Assembly: GCF_002154225.1 (NCBI RefSeq)
Contig: NZ_MTSE01000002.1
Location: 434,001-498,000, forward strand
Origin: Hymenobacter crusticola
GTDB taxonomy: Bacteria > Bacteroidota > Bacteroidia > Cytophagales > Hymenobacteraceae
Direction of reading: 5' to 3'
DNA: 64,000 nt
Below the pieces are notes generated by a model. It was given only the letters and a program-made list of their open reading frames with translations, was not told the origin of the DNA and made no database searches. Of the stretch, positions 16,632-26,342 are shown in pieces. The position numbers and the translations under genes were made by a program. Every line of letters begins with the position of its first letter. Position 1 is the stretch's first letter.

Positions 16632-17440
16632 TTGCCACCCTGTCGGGCCCGCTCATGATGAAGCTAGGTCCTGTGGAGTGGTCAGATGGGCTTAATCTAT
16701 CCTATGTTTACTGTTCGCTGCCGGCTTTGTTTCGGGTGTGTACCTACCGCTGCAACTACGCAGCGTGTTTTCGCGAGGCGCGGTTGCCAGATCAATCACC
16801 CGGTTGCTTGAAGCCAGATGTACCCGGCGTAGTTGTGCTTTTGGCCTGGCTGCTCACCTAGGATGAGCCTGGCTTCTAGTAACGTATACATAATACCATT
16901 ACGCCATGGCCTAGGACGAAATAGGTCCTGGAAAGCCTTTTGTGCCCCAATACAAGAAGGCTCGTTTTCGAATTCGTCGTGTAAGCTCAGCACTCAGCAA
17001 CACCGATTGCTCTTTGACTTGCGCTTCGACCTAGGAAAAAGACAAACTCGCCATGGGTGTAGTGCGCTGAGCTAACTTCATCTACTTCTATATAGTTCTG
17101 AACGATAAAGGTGCTTTTCCCGTTAGTAGGCCTGAGCTTCTAGGTGGACATCCTACCCTTGAGCTCGAACGCAGCTCGTAGTCATTCGGATAGAATGCCT
17201 CAACAGCGCTGATGCTGTTGCGTGGTTCCGCCCTCATTAGCCAGAACCCACTGTCTTGCTGAAACTACCAGTACAGCAAGCCGCCTAGGTGCCCTTCATG
17301 GGCCGGCGGCTGAACAAGCTAGCGTATAGACCCTCTGGCGCCTGCCCAGAGACACGGTCGGTATTCTTGTGCCTCGATTATCTACGGCCTATTGCATAGG
17401 CTTTCACCCTTCACGGCTAAGGTACCGCGCCGCGCCCCAC
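16632..17440. other. Long intergenic region with no recognised gene
   Basis: About 800 bases between the MFS gene and the desaturase. Short open frames on both strands (the longest about 80 codons) show no signal peptide, motif or family resemblance, and their overlap makes them unconvincing. A few GC-rich inverted repeats occur, for example around 17280-17311 (GCCGCC...GGCGGC). The region could be the remains of lost genes. Confidence 0.5.
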
Positions 17441-18496
17441 ATGAAATATCTTCTGCCTTTAACCGATCCGGAGTACCGGACCGGCTCCCCGTTATCTTGG
17501 CTCGACCGGCAACTGCTCCCCTTTTGCCAAGATCCGCGGGACTTGCCTTTCCTGTATCTTACGCTGCGTATTTCGCTCGTATTAATCCCGTTAGCGGCCC
17601 TTCTCTTCGTGCCAGCGGTTACGGGTTGGCTCTGGGCCGGTATCGTCGTCATCTATCTAGGTCTGAGCAACTTTTATTTCAAAGGCCCTTTTGGTCTGAT
17701 GCTGCACTGCACGTGTCACCGCATCCTGTTTAAGAAGAAATACGCTTTGCTGAACAAGTACATTCCGTGGATAATCGGGCCGCTGTTTGGGCAAACGCCG
17801 GAGTCGTACTTCACCCACCACATGGGCATGCACCACCCCGAAAATAACCTGCCGGACGATGAAAGCTCCACCATGTTTTACCAACGGGATTCGTGGGTGA
17901 GCTTCTTGCGCTACCTAGGCGGCTTTTTCCTGCTAGGCATCCCGCGTTTGTTTCTGTACTTCATCCGCACCAACAAAAAGACATTGCTACTGCGTGCCGT
18001 GAGGGGGGAGGGCTTGTACATCGTGCTGTGCCTTGGGCTGCTGTTGGTTAATTGGCAGGCGACCTTGATTGTCTTCGTGCTACCCGTTGTGCTTTCACGC
18101 ATCGTGATGATGCTAGGCAACTGGAGCCAACATGCCTTTGTGGCGGCCGCCAGCCCCGACAATTGCTACACCAACAGCATCACCTGCATCAACACGCGCT
18201 ACAACCATAAGTGCTGGAACGACGGCTACCACATCAGCCACCACCTCAAGCCTGCCATGCACTGGAGCGAACACCCGCGTTCCTTCCGAGAGAACATCAA
18301 TCACTATTCAGCGAACGACGCCATCGTTTTCGACGGCATTCACTTCCTGCACGTGTTTGTCTACCTCATGACGAAGCGCTACGATTTGCTAGCGAAGAAC
18401 TTCGTGAACCTTGGCAACCGCTACAGCAACGACAGTGAAGTAATAGCGCTGCTAAGGTCGCGCACCCAGCGCATTAATCGGCAAGCATATGCCTAG
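17441..18496 (+). CDS. Membrane fatty acid desaturase family protein
   Basis: 351 residues from the ATG at 17441. This start gives MKYLLPLTDPEYRTGSPLSW; the frame extends 24 codons further up but those residues look non-coding. It is a di-iron membrane desaturase/hydroxylase: His boxes HCTCH (residues about 90-94), THHMGMHH (about 125-132) and HISHH (about 242-246), with four or so membrane segments. The oxygen-dependent reaction introduces a double bond or hydroxyl into an acyl chain or lipid; the exact substrate is unknown. It stands alone with a strong terminator after it. Confidence 0.88.
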   Translation: MKYLLPLTDPEYRTGSPLSWLDRQLLPFCQDPRDLPFLYLTLRISLVLIPLAALLFVPAVTGWLWAGIVVIYLGLSNFYFKGPFGLMLHCTCHRILFKKKYALLNKYIPWIIGPLFGQTPESYFTHHMGMHHPENNLPDDESSTMFYQRDSWVSFLRYLGGFFLLGIPRLFLYFIRTNKKTLLLRAVRGEGLYIVLCLGLLLVNWQATLIVFVLPVVLSRIVMMLGNWSQHAFVAAASPDNCYTNSITCINTRYNHKCWNDGYHISHHLKPAMHWSEHPRSFRENINHYSANDAIVFDGIHFLHVFVYLMTKRYDLLAKNFVNLGNRYSNDSEVIALLRSRTQRINRQAYA

Positions 18497-18519
18497 CCCT
18501 ATCGTTGGGCTAGACAACC

Positions 18520-18555
18520 AAAAGGCCGGCCGACTTACTAGTCGGCCGGCCTTTT
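18520..18555. terminator. Bidirectional terminator between the desaturase and LysM genes
   Basis: 16-bp perfect arms (18520-18535, 18540-18555), very GC-rich core with A/T ends. The desaturase (plus) and the LysM protein gene (minus) converge on it. Confidence 0.85.
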
Positions 18556-18579
18556 GTTGTGAGTTGAATAGCAAAGTGG

Positions 18580-20955
18580 CTACTCCTTAGTTGGCTGAAT
18601 AACCAGCACCTCGCCGGGCTTCACATTGAAATCGGGCTTGTTGTTCCACTCCATAATCTGCTTGATTGTCACCTTGTACTTGCGCGAAATACTGTACATC
18701 GACTCTTTGGTTTCGACGGTGTGCCGAATGACGTTGCTAGCCGGAACCGACGACGCGATGGGCGCGGCAGCAGCACTAGGTGGTGTGGTAGTGGCGGCGG
18801 GGCGTGAAGTAGGTGTAGTCGCGACGGTGGCCGGTGCGGTAGGCTTCGGGGCAGGCGCGGCGGTTGGTGCAGGCTTGGTGGCTGTTGTGGTTGAGGTCGG
18901 TGCGGCGGGCGTGGTAGCTGTAGCAGGGCGCGTTGTCGCGCTAGGGGGCGTAAGGCGTAGCGTCTGGCCTAGCTGTAGCGACGGATTTGGGGGCAGTTCG
19001 TTCCAGGCAATTAGGTCGGCGGGGCGCAAGCCGTAACGGCGGGCAATGGCGTAGATTCCTTCGCTTTTTTGCACGATGTACAGGCCGTTTGCAGGCAAGG
19101 CTTCCGTTGCTACCGGCACAGCTAACGGTGCTGCGCTAGGAGGGGTAGCGGCAGTAGATGCTGGAGTTGTCGGCTTCGTGGCGGCCGGCGTAGCGCTAGG
19201 TACCGGCTCACGCAAGACGACTTTGGTAGGAGCTTTCGTCGTTGGGGCGGAAGACTGTGGTTGCGTTACGGGAGGTTCTGCGGAAGTGCTAGCTTCCTCT
19301 TCAGCCACGGGCTCTTCGCTAGGAGTTGGCGTTGGGGTAGGAGGGGCTTGTTGCGCTGGCCGTCCGGCGTACACCGTCCGCGGCGTTGTTGGCGTGGCAG
19401 GAGTGGCCGCTAGTTCAGCTTCTGTGGCAGAGTCGGCCGTAGCGGTGGTGGCAGGAGGGGTCGGCAGGTCGTTCAAGCTTTCCGTGGCTAGGTCGCCCGA
19501 AGTCATCGTGACGCTGTCTTCCTCGGCTACGTCTTCCTCCACCCGGTTGCGCGTGGCCACGCTGCCCGCATAAGGCTCTGGTTCGGTGTCTTTGGTTTTA
19601 CGCGAGCTAGGTGTTGGCGCCGGAGTAGCCGCTGGGCTAGGCTTCGCCGTTTGGCGGGCCACCGGGCGCTCGAAAGCCGCTTGCGCGGTGGCATTGGTGC
19701 TAGGAGCATACTCAATGGGCACTTCACGGGGCCGGGTGTGCTGTAGCCACAAGACCCGGCCGGGGCGCAGCTCCTCATTGCGCGCCATGCGGTTTTTGTT
19801 CAGAATAGCTTTGACACGCACCCCATATTTCTGCGAGACAATGGCTACGCTTTCGCCAGGCTGGGCGGTATGATACGCCACGGCCGCTTTATCGCGCTTC
19901 CGCTGCACAAAGTAAGGCTGCCCAACGATGATGTTGTCGAACGCCATCAAGTCGTTGTAGTTCAAAAACTTGCGCATCTTCAGGTCGGCGCGGCGAGCTA
20001 GGCTCTCCTTGGTGTCGCCGGGCAGAGCAATAAGCGCCCGCAAGCCGTTGATACGCACAAACTCTGCATTTTCCGGGTCCGTTTCGGGCGGGGAAAGCAA
20101 CTGGCCTTTCGCCCCAACTTTCTGCTGGGCCGCCATGGCAGTAAGCTGAATAGGATCGGTAATGGGCACCAAAACCGTGTAGGCGCGGTCCGTAGGTACC
20201 TTTCTATCCAGCAGCCAGCGGTTGTGCTTAGCCAAAACGTCCACCTCCGTTTGGAGGCTAAAGGCAATAGCCGATAGGGTTTGCCCCCCGGTCGCCGGAA
20301 ATTCCTGCAACAGCATGGGTGGGTTGGGATTCTGCCCAACAGCTGACTCGAACGCTATTTTGTGCGCCAGAAACGTGAGGATATACGGGTGGGTGTCCTG
20401 CGTAATCTCCATCTCCGTGGCGTCGTAATCGGTGGGCAGAGTGTAGGGCTTGGCGCCGCTCAGACCTAGGTTGTAGGTAAGCAGCGTGTTCACCCAGTTA
20501 TGCAACACGCCATTATTGCGCAGCAAATACTTGGAAGCGCCTTGCGTCGCTACGACGATATGCTTGCGCTCATCAACGGAATTATTCACTTGCACCCCTA
20601 GCTCCACGGCCGATTCGCGCTTAAACTGCCAGTAGCCCACGGCCGCGTGAATGGATTCGGCATCGCCCTGCAAGCCGCTTTCCTGGAGCGACAAAAAGTG
20701 AAAGTCCAGCGGAATACCCTGCTCCTGAAAGACGCGGTCAATGATGGGGAAGTGAGCATCGGCTAGGTCGACGCGGGCCTGGAAGGAAGGCTGGTAACGC
20801 CGCAGCGCATCCACTTTTTCCTGCACGGCGCGGCGGCCTTTATCGGTCAGGCGCAAGTACAAACCAGCAAATTCAATGGTGGGCGGTACCGTGACACTCT
20901 GCGCCACTGCCAGCAACGGCAGTAGGCAAAATAGCAAAAGCACAATTCGTTTCAT
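18580..20955 (-). CDS. LysM-repeat lytic transglycosylase-like protein (MltD type)
   Basis: A 791-residue exported protein with a signal peptide (MKRIVLLLFCLLPLLAVAQ). Residues about 60-200 form an SLT transglycosylase domain with the catalytic-Glu motif LSLQESGL and the downstream AVGYWQFKRESA. LysM peptidoglycan-binding modules lie near 215-262, 365-412, 622-670 and 741-789 (for example YIVQKSEGIYAIARRYGLRP and HTVETKESMYSISRKYKV). Between them are long Pro/Thr/Ala-rich linkers, likely disordered. It would cleave or remodel peptidoglycan in the periplasm. The number of LysM modules and the linker length exceed those of E. coli MltD, but similar proteins are usual in Bacteroidota. Confidence 0.9.
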   Translation of the reverse strand: MKRIVLLLFCLLPLLAVAQSVTVPPTIEFAGLYLRLTDKGRRAVQEKVDALRRYQPSFQARVDLADAHFPIIDRVFQEQGIPLDFHFLSLQESGLQGDAESIHAAVGYWQFKRESAVELGVQVNNSVDERKHIVVATQGASKYLLRNNGVLHNWVNTLLTYNLGLSGAKPYTLPTDYDATEMEITQDTHPYILTFLAHKIAFESAVGQNPNPPMLLQEFPATGGQTLSAIAFSLQTEVDVLAKHNRWLLDRKVPTDRAYTVLVPITDPIQLTAMAAQQKVGAKGQLLSPPETDPENAEFVRINGLRALIALPGDTKESLARRADLKMRKFLNYNDLMAFDNIIVGQPYFVQRKRDKAAVAYHTAQPGESVAIVSQKYGVRVKAILNKNRMARNEELRPGRVLWLQHTRPREVPIEYAPSTNATAQAAFERPVARQTAKPSPAATPAPTPSSRKTKDTEPEPYAGSVATRNRVEEDVAEEDSVTMTSGDLATESLNDLPTPPATTATADSATEAELAATPATPTTPRTVYAGRPAQQAPPTPTPTPSEEPVAEEEASTSAEPPVTQPQSSAPTTKAPTKVVLREPVPSATPAATKPTTPASTAATPPSAAPLAVPVATEALPANGLYIVQKSEGIYAIARRYGLRPADLIAWNELPPNPSLQLGQTLRLTPPSATTRPATATTPAAPTSTTTATKPAPTAAPAPKPTAPATVATTPTSRPAATTTPPSAAAAPIASSVPASNVIRHTVETKESMYSISRKYKVTIKQIMEWNNKPDFNVKPGEVLVIQPTKE

Positions 20956-21201
20956 GGGCAGAATTTAGCGAGGCAGGAGCCACTCCCAACGCATTTCTGG
21001 GCTCCTTAGCTTACAAAGTAGGAGAAAAATCCTGGGAGGCACGCAGTAAAAAGTACTATTTGCTGCGCCTAGCCTAGCTAGAAAGTGCAATGAGCCTAGC
21101 CCAGCAGCGGTAGCAAAAAGCCCGAAACAACCCTAAGGGTACCTTTTCAGACTTACGGCTGCCGCTGGTAAGCTAGGCTCCTTGCCAGTTTATTTAATAG
21201 C

Positions 21202-24150
21202 TTAGTTGCCGCCGGGAGGGCCTCCGAACCCGCCACCACCGCCGGGCGGCGGACCGCCTGGGCCCATGCCACCACCTTCGCCGCCACGGCGCCAGTTGCC
21301 ACGGTTTGGGTTGTCAGAATTACGCTCCCGGTCACGGTTTTGGTCGCCTGGCTGCGGCATGTTGCCTTTGCGCAGGTTGTAGGTGAACATGGCCATGAAA
21401 TACTGCTGCAAGTTGTTGGTACGCACCGTCTCGTTGTAAGCCGAGGTGATGTTGTTCTGCAAGCTCCGGTTTTGCTTCAACAAGTCGAAGGCAAACACTT
21501 TAAACTCGCCCCGCTGATTCGGGAACACCTTTTTGCCGATGCTAGCATTCCAAAGCACATACTGCTGGGTGGGCGAGGAGGCAACACCCTGGTTGTAGAT
21601 GTGGGTTAGGTCCGTTTGGACCGAGATGCCGGGGCCCACAATCCAGCTAACGCGCGCCGAGCTGTTTTGGGTGTAGTAGTTGGTATTCAGGCGCGTATTA
21701 ACGGTGTTGCGCGCGTACGTCACGTTGCCACTGGAAGAAACTGTAAAATCTAGGTTCGGGCTGATGTTGCTACTGATGGTTACACCTAGGTTGCCGCTGG
21801 GTGAGCGGGAATAGTTGACGAGCTCGTTGTTGAGGCCCGGCGTGCGCGAGAAGCCCACGCTGCCGTTCACGTTCAGGTTCGATTTGATGAAGGCCAGCGG
21901 CATGCCGTAGGTGGCAAAGGTGCGCAGCGTGTACTGCTGACCTAGGTTCACGGGCCGGGTAAGCTGCCCGCCGAGCGGCAGTTGCACCACGCCGCCATTG
22001 ATGGCAATGGTTGTATCGCGCAGGGCGACGAAGGTGCTGTTGGTGATAAAGTTGTCGGTGAACGTGGCAAAAGCGCCCACGAAGAACGACGTCGATTTTT
22101 CGGGCTTCGAGGCCGAGTAGCGCAGCGTCATCACGTGCTGGTACTGCTGAATCAGATCGGGGTTACCGGTGGTGAGCTGCAAGGGGTTGGAGTTGTTCAC
22201 CACTTCCTGCAACTGACTGATGCTAGGTGCCGAGGTGCGGCCGTTGTAGTTGAAGCGCAGATTACGCTGGCGCGAGAAGTTGTAGCGCAGCATGGCGTTA
22301 GGCAGGAAGTTGTAGAACGTCCGGTCGAGGGTACCCGCTTGCGGGAAGCGCTGCCGGTTGTTCAAGTCAGCTCTCTGGCCCGTCACGCCCACCATAATCT
22401 GGTAGTCCTGGGTCTGGCGCCGGAAGCTAGCTCCGAGGCCTTGCGTCAGGTAGTTGCTCTTGAATACGTTGCTCAACCCCGTGTTCAGGTCATCGTAGTT
22501 GCCGGTAAGCTCCGAGAAATCGTAGGTTTTCTTGTCGGAGTCGTTGGGGGCGTACGAAGTGTTGTAGTTGAACTGGAGTAAGTCCGTCTTGCTCAGTGGC
22601 TCGGTGTACGAAATGCCCGAGTTGAGCTGCCAGCCCACTTGGTCGAGGTGCGAGTATTGGTTCAGGATATTCTCAACGGTGGTGTCGCGGCCCGTACCGG
22701 CCACCGTCGACAACGACCGGGAGAAGGAGTAGAGGTAGTTGTCGGAGTTGCGCGTGTTGTAGTTCGCGTTCAAATCGATCGAAACCGTCCGGCCAGGCTT
22801 ATGGAAGCGGTGCCGGTACAGCAACTGGTTCGAGGAGGAAATGCTCGACGCCTTAGAGTTGTATTTACTGTTCGTGTTGCCGCGCTCCGTGCCGCCTACC
22901 TGCGTCAGACCATCAACGGTGCTGTTGTTATTGTTGCGCTGAAACGTGAGCGACGGGATGAACAAGATTGAGTTGACCGAGTCAATCTTATGCTCTAAGC
23001 GCAGGTTGAAGCGGTGGTTGAGGTTACGGCTCTGCGCCAGCGAGGTCTGCTGGTAGGTTTGCTGTTGATTGAGGGGCGTGTCGCTGCTGGAGCCGCGGGT
23101 GGCGTAGATGCGGTCGGTCAGCTGGTTGGTGGTGTTATTGGCTAGGTTAAAGAAATAGCTAGCCGTCACCTGCGTGTTCTTGCCCCACTGGTCAGAGTAG
23201 TTGAGGCCGATGGCGTTGGTGCGAGAAATGCCGTTGCCACCGCCCCCGCCGCCTCGGGAGTTATTCGTAACCCCGAGCAAATCCGCCGAGCCGAAGTTCT
23301 GCTGGTTGATATTGTTCGACTGCCCGACTACCGAAATACGGCGGTTGCCGCTGAACGTATTGTAGTTGCCGCTCACTTGGTAGCGCTCCGCCCACGAGGC
23401 GCCCGTGCCCGTTTGCTGCCCCCCGCCCGCGCCGGCTACAAAGCGTCCAAACTGCCCTTTGCGGTATTGCTTCTTCGTGACGATGTTGATGGTTTTCTGC
23501 GTGTTGCCATCGTTGAAACCCGAAAAGCGCGACTGCTCGCTTTGCCGGTCGAATACCTGGATGTTGTCGATAATTTCGGCCGGAATATTCTTTAGTACCG
23601 CATCAGGGTCATTGCCAAAAAACTCTTTGCCATCAACGAGTACCTTTTGCACGTCTTCGCCCTGGGCCTGCACCTTGCCGTTTTGCGTGGTGACGCCGGG
23701 CATCTTGGTTATGAGGTCTTGGGCGTTGGCGTCGGGATTCGTCTTGAACGCGTTGGCATTGTACTGCGCCGTATCGCCTTTCTGTACGGCGGCGGGCGTT
23801 TTGCCCACTACCTCCACGCCTTTGAGCGTCACGCCAGCTTGCAGAGCTAGGTTACCTAGCGCAACCGATTGTGTAGAAAGCGTTAAGTCGCGGTTGATAT
23901 TCTGGTAGCCGAGAAAGGAAATGGAAAGCTGATAACGCCCGGCCGCCAGCCCCGTGAAGCTAAAATTGCCACTTGGGTCCGCGGCGACGCCGCGTTTCAC
24001 GGAGTCGGGGAGGTGTAGCAGCAGCACATTGGCGCCAATCAGCGGCGATTGGTCTTTGGCATCAAGGGCCCGGCCCGTAATGGATAAGGTTTGCGCAAAG
24101 GCCGCACTACTAAGCCAGTATAGAAGGAATAACGTAAGAAATTTTCTCAT
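21202..24150 (-). CDS. TonB-dependent receptor-like outer membrane beta-barrel protein
   Basis: 982 residues from the ATG at 24150, chosen because MRKFLTLFLLYWLSSAAFAQ is a clean signal peptide; upstream codons look non-coding. An N-terminal carboxypeptidase-regulatory-like domain (SITGRALDAKDQSPLIGANVLLL, FSFTGLAAGRYQLSISFLGYQ) precedes a plug domain (TAQYNANAFKTNPDANAQDLITKMPGV split, KVLVDGKEFFGNDPDAVLKNIPAE). A large outer-membrane beta-barrel of the OMP_b-brl_3 kind follows. The C terminus is Gly/Pro/Arg-rich (RRGGEGGGMGPGGPPPGG), which is odd for a barrel whose last strand normally ends the protein. The substrate is unknown. No SusD partner is adjacent. Confidence 0.9.
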   Translation of the reverse strand: MRKFLTLFLLYWLSSAAFAQTLSITGRALDAKDQSPLIGANVLLLHLPDSVKRGVAADPSGNFSFTGLAAGRYQLSISFLGYQNINRDLTLSTQSVALGNLALQAGVTLKGVEVVGKTPAAVQKGDTAQYNANAFKTNPDANAQDLITKMPGVTTQNGKVQAQGEDVQKVLVDGKEFFGNDPDAVLKNIPAEIIDNIQVFDRQSEQSRFSGFNDGNTQKTINIVTKKQYRKGQFGRFVAGAGGGQQTGTGASWAERYQVSGNYNTFSGNRRISVVGQSNNINQQNFGSADLLGVTNNSRGGGGGGNGISRTNAIGLNYSDQWGKNTQVTASYFFNLANNTTNQLTDRIYATRGSSSDTPLNQQQTYQQTSLAQSRNLNHRFNLRLEHKIDSVNSILFIPSLTFQRNNNNSTVDGLTQVGGTERGNTNSKYNSKASSISSSNQLLYRHRFHKPGRTVSIDLNANYNTRNSDNYLYSFSRSLSTVAGTGRDTTVENILNQYSHLDQVGWQLNSGISYTEPLSKTDLLQFNYNTSYAPNDSDKKTYDFSELTGNYDDLNTGLSNVFKSNYLTQGLGASFRRQTQDYQIMVGVTGQRADLNNRQRFPQAGTLDRTFYNFLPNAMLRYNFSRQRNLRFNYNGRTSAPSISQLQEVVNNSNPLQLTTGNPDLIQQYQHVMTLRYSASKPEKSTSFFVGAFATFTDNFITNSTFVALRDTTIAINGGVVQLPLGGQLTRPVNLGQQYTLRTFATYGMPLAFIKSNLNVNGSVGFSRTPGLNNELVNYSRSPSGNLGVTISSNISPNLDFTVSSSGNVTYARNTVNTRLNTNYYTQNSSARVSWIVGPGISVQTDLTHIYNQGVASSPTQQYVLWNASIGKKVFPNQRGEFKVFAFDLLKQNRSLQNNITSAYNETVRTNNLQQYFMAMFTYNLRKGNMPQPGDQNRDRERNSDNPNRGNWRRGGEGGGMGPGGPPPGGGGGFGGPPGGN

Positions 24151-24265
24151 GCGATGCGTTGGAGGGGGCTTGTACCTCCTGACTAGACGCGCGCAAGCAG
24201 CCAAGGTTTAATTAGTTCCCGTCAGAAAGGGAAAATTATTTTCTAGGTTCTGTTTCGAACTCGCG

Positions 24266-24901
24266 TTAGCGTTTGCGGACGATTAAAATTCCGTCGCGTA
24301 CAGGGAGCAACACGTTCTCCACCCGCTCATCCTGCTGCACTTTGTCGTTGAACGCTCGCACGGCGTGCGCATCTTTGTCGGCGGGCTTTACCGGGTACGA
24401 TGCCAACGCTTTGCCGCTCCACAACACGTTGTCAATCAGGATAAAGCCGCCGGCGCGTACGTGCGGCAGCACTAGTTCGTAGTAGGCGTCGTTGTTGATC
24501 TTGTCGGCATCAATAAACACCAGGTCCCAAGTTTCTTGGAAGCTAGGTACCAGGTCGAGCGCTTGGCCGATGTGTAGGTGAATGCGTTCCGCTAGGTCAG
24601 CCTCCGCCACGTAGCGCCGGATACGGTCTTCCAATTCTGGGTTTTGCTCTACGGTGTGCAGCTCGCCATCCGGGGCCAAGCCTTCCGCCAAGCACAGCGC
24701 CGAATACCCCGTAAACGTACCTAGCTCCAAAATCCGGCGGGGCCGCACCATGTGGCTAATCATGCTGAGCAAGCGGCCTTGCAAATGCCCCGACAGCATG
24801 CGCGGAGCCAGCACCTGCACGTGCGTTTCGCGGTTGAGGCGCCGTAGCACGTCCGATTCGGGCGAGGTGTGGGCTTCGGCGTAGGTATTCAGTTCGTCCA
24901 T
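24266..24901 (-). CDS. Class I SAM-dependent O-methyltransferase (family 3)
   Basis: A 211-residue cytosolic enzyme. The SAM-binding motif is ILELGTFTGYSALCLAEGL (residues about 57-75), followed by ELHTVEQNPE and the metal/catechol-type motif WDLVFIDADKINNDAYYE, then GGFILIDNVLWSGK. This is the caffeoyl-CoA/catechol O-methyltransferase-like pattern, with a divalent metal bound by the Asp of FIDADK. The natural substrate in these bacteria is not known. It follows the beta-barrel receptor on the same strand but with a separate start. Confidence 0.9.
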   Translation of the reverse strand: MDELNTYAEAHTSPESDVLRRLNRETHVQVLAPRMLSGHLQGRLLSMISHMVRPRRILELGTFTGYSALCLAEGLAPDGELHTVEQNPELEDRIRRYVAEADLAERIHLHIGQALDLVPSFQETWDLVFIDADKINNDAYYELVLPHVRAGGFILIDNVLWSGKALASYPVKPADKDAHAVRAFNDKVQQDERVENVLLPVRDGILIVRKR

Positions 24902-24968
24902 GTTGGGTAAGGGCTGATCGAGAAGGCAACTCCTGAAATCTTGTAACTCGCTTAGTGTAAGTTGGCTG

Positions 24969-26249
24969 TCAATTGGTGCTGCTAGGGCTGCCGAGTACGA
25001 GTTGGTTGTGCTGTTTTACTAGCACAAGTTGCTGCTGCCAAGACTGTATCCGGCGAATGCCTTGCAAAGCTAGGGTATGCCAAGAGTCTCCGTTATCGTT
25101 GGTTTCAACTACCTCCCCAGTTGTGGTTAGTACGTAGCCATTGCGGGTGCCCGGCACGAATACTACTTGCTCAGCGCTGTAGCCTGCGGGAAAAGCTGGC
25201 TTTAGCCACTGGCCGTGTTGAAAGCGTAGCAGCGTTTTGGAGGGTAAAGCGTAGTAGGAGAGATGCCCTTTTGTTTTGCGCGTCTTCTTGTTATCAAGTA
25301 CTACCCACAGGTCGCGGTTTGTGGCTTGAGTTAGCGAGCACACTTCGAGTGTATCAGGCACGTCGAGCAGGGTATAGTTGGGCTGCAAAGAGACGGGTAG
25401 CACGAAGATGTTTCCTGCCGTGCTGTTGAGCTCATCTTTAGGAATGGCTGGCATACGGTCGCTGCCAAATACCAGGAGCCGTGAACTATCGGGCGAGAGG
25501 CTGAACCCGCGGATACCACGTTTTACCTCGACCCCATAGTGACGAGGCCAACTATTTGCCCGTAAGTCTTTGGAATACGTTGTGTCGTTGCCATAAATCC
25601 AAATGTCACCATCGGCATGGAGCGTGCTGCGGCCTTCATAAGGATTGGCATAGGTACCGACCAAGAAATTGTGCCCGATGGCCGTGAGGGCACTAGCATA
25701 AAAAGTAGTAGGCAAAGTTTGCACGTTCCAGGTGGCCCCACGCGTATTTGTAATGGCAATGAAGGAATGCAAGCCTTTGTTGGCCGGATACGCGTGATAG
25801 CCTCCTGGCCTGAGCAACGGCCGGGTAAGGAGCGTAGCATACGCCGACTCCGTACTTAAAAGACGGTATTGCTGCCAAGCAGTGCCACAGGAGGCCACGA
25901 AGCCAGCTAGTGCTAAACAAAGCGCGCCAATAACCCAGCGGTGGGCTTTTACCTTGGGCTTGCTATACCCTAGACACAAGCACAACACTAGCAGCAGACC
26001 TAGCCCTGTAAAGCCAAAAGCGCCTTCCTGTATTGGCAATGGATGCGAGTGGCCAATGATGGCTCCGTACGCTTCATCGACAAAGTGAAACTGCGAAACA
26101 ATGAAAGAAGGAGGAGTAACAATTACTTCCGTGGCGTTTCCTCGAAACCGGTACAGGTGCCCGCCCTGGTCGAGCACCAAACCCGAAGAATCGGTTAAGA
26201 ACTGTAGTTCTTGTATATGCTGAATGCCTTTCAGCGTGAAAATCCTCAT
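24969..26249 (-). CDS. Protein of unknown function, beta-propeller-like with central membrane helices
   Basis: A 426-residue protein with no named family I recognise. Residues about 1-75 are beta-rich (LQFLTDSSGLVLDQGGHLYRF). Two hydrophobic helices follow at about 77-95 (FGFTGLGLLLVLCLCLGY) and 104-122 (WVIGALCLALAGFVASCGTA). The rest looks like a WD/YCF48-type propeller: repeats of GNGYVLTTTGEVVETNDNGDSW and ATRDLWVV-like words, with the D-x-G-x-x-W signature seen in BNR/YCF48 repeats. It could be a periplasmic sensor or assembly factor anchored by the helices. It reads alone on the minus strand. Confidence 0.65.
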   Translation of the reverse strand: MRIFTLKGIQHIQELQFLTDSSGLVLDQGGHLYRFRGNATEVIVTPPSFIVSQFHFVDEAYGAIIGHSHPLPIQEGAFGFTGLGLLLVLCLCLGYSKPKVKAHRWVIGALCLALAGFVASCGTAWQQYRLLSTESAYATLLTRPLLRPGGYHAYPANKGLHSFIAITNTRGATWNVQTLPTTFYASALTAIGHNFLVGTYANPYEGRSTLHADGDIWIYGNDTTYSKDLRANSWPRHYGVEVKRGIRGFSLSPDSSRLLVFGSDRMPAIPKDELNSTAGNIFVLPVSLQPNYTLLDVPDTLEVCSLTQATNRDLWVVLDNKKTRKTKGHLSYYALPSKTLLRFQHGQWLKPAFPAGYSAEQVVFVPGTRNGYVLTTTGEVVETNDNGDSWHTLALQGIRRIQSWQQQLVLVKQHNQLVLGSPSSTN

Positions 26250-26342
26250 AATGAAGCAACCTAGCTCTCCTGTGCCTAGGTAAGGCGCGCGAAACAGATA
26301 CGCAATGATCAGCGGCTTATAGTGTGGGTTGCCTTTTCCAAG

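Noticed and set aside
16655..17075. Short open frames in the empty interval before the desaturase
   Set aside because: They overlap on both strands and show no signal peptide, motif or homology that I recognise.
18626..19873. Long Gly/Val-rich plus-strand frames over the LysM protein gene
   Set aside because: Antisense of Pro/Thr/Ala-rich linkers.
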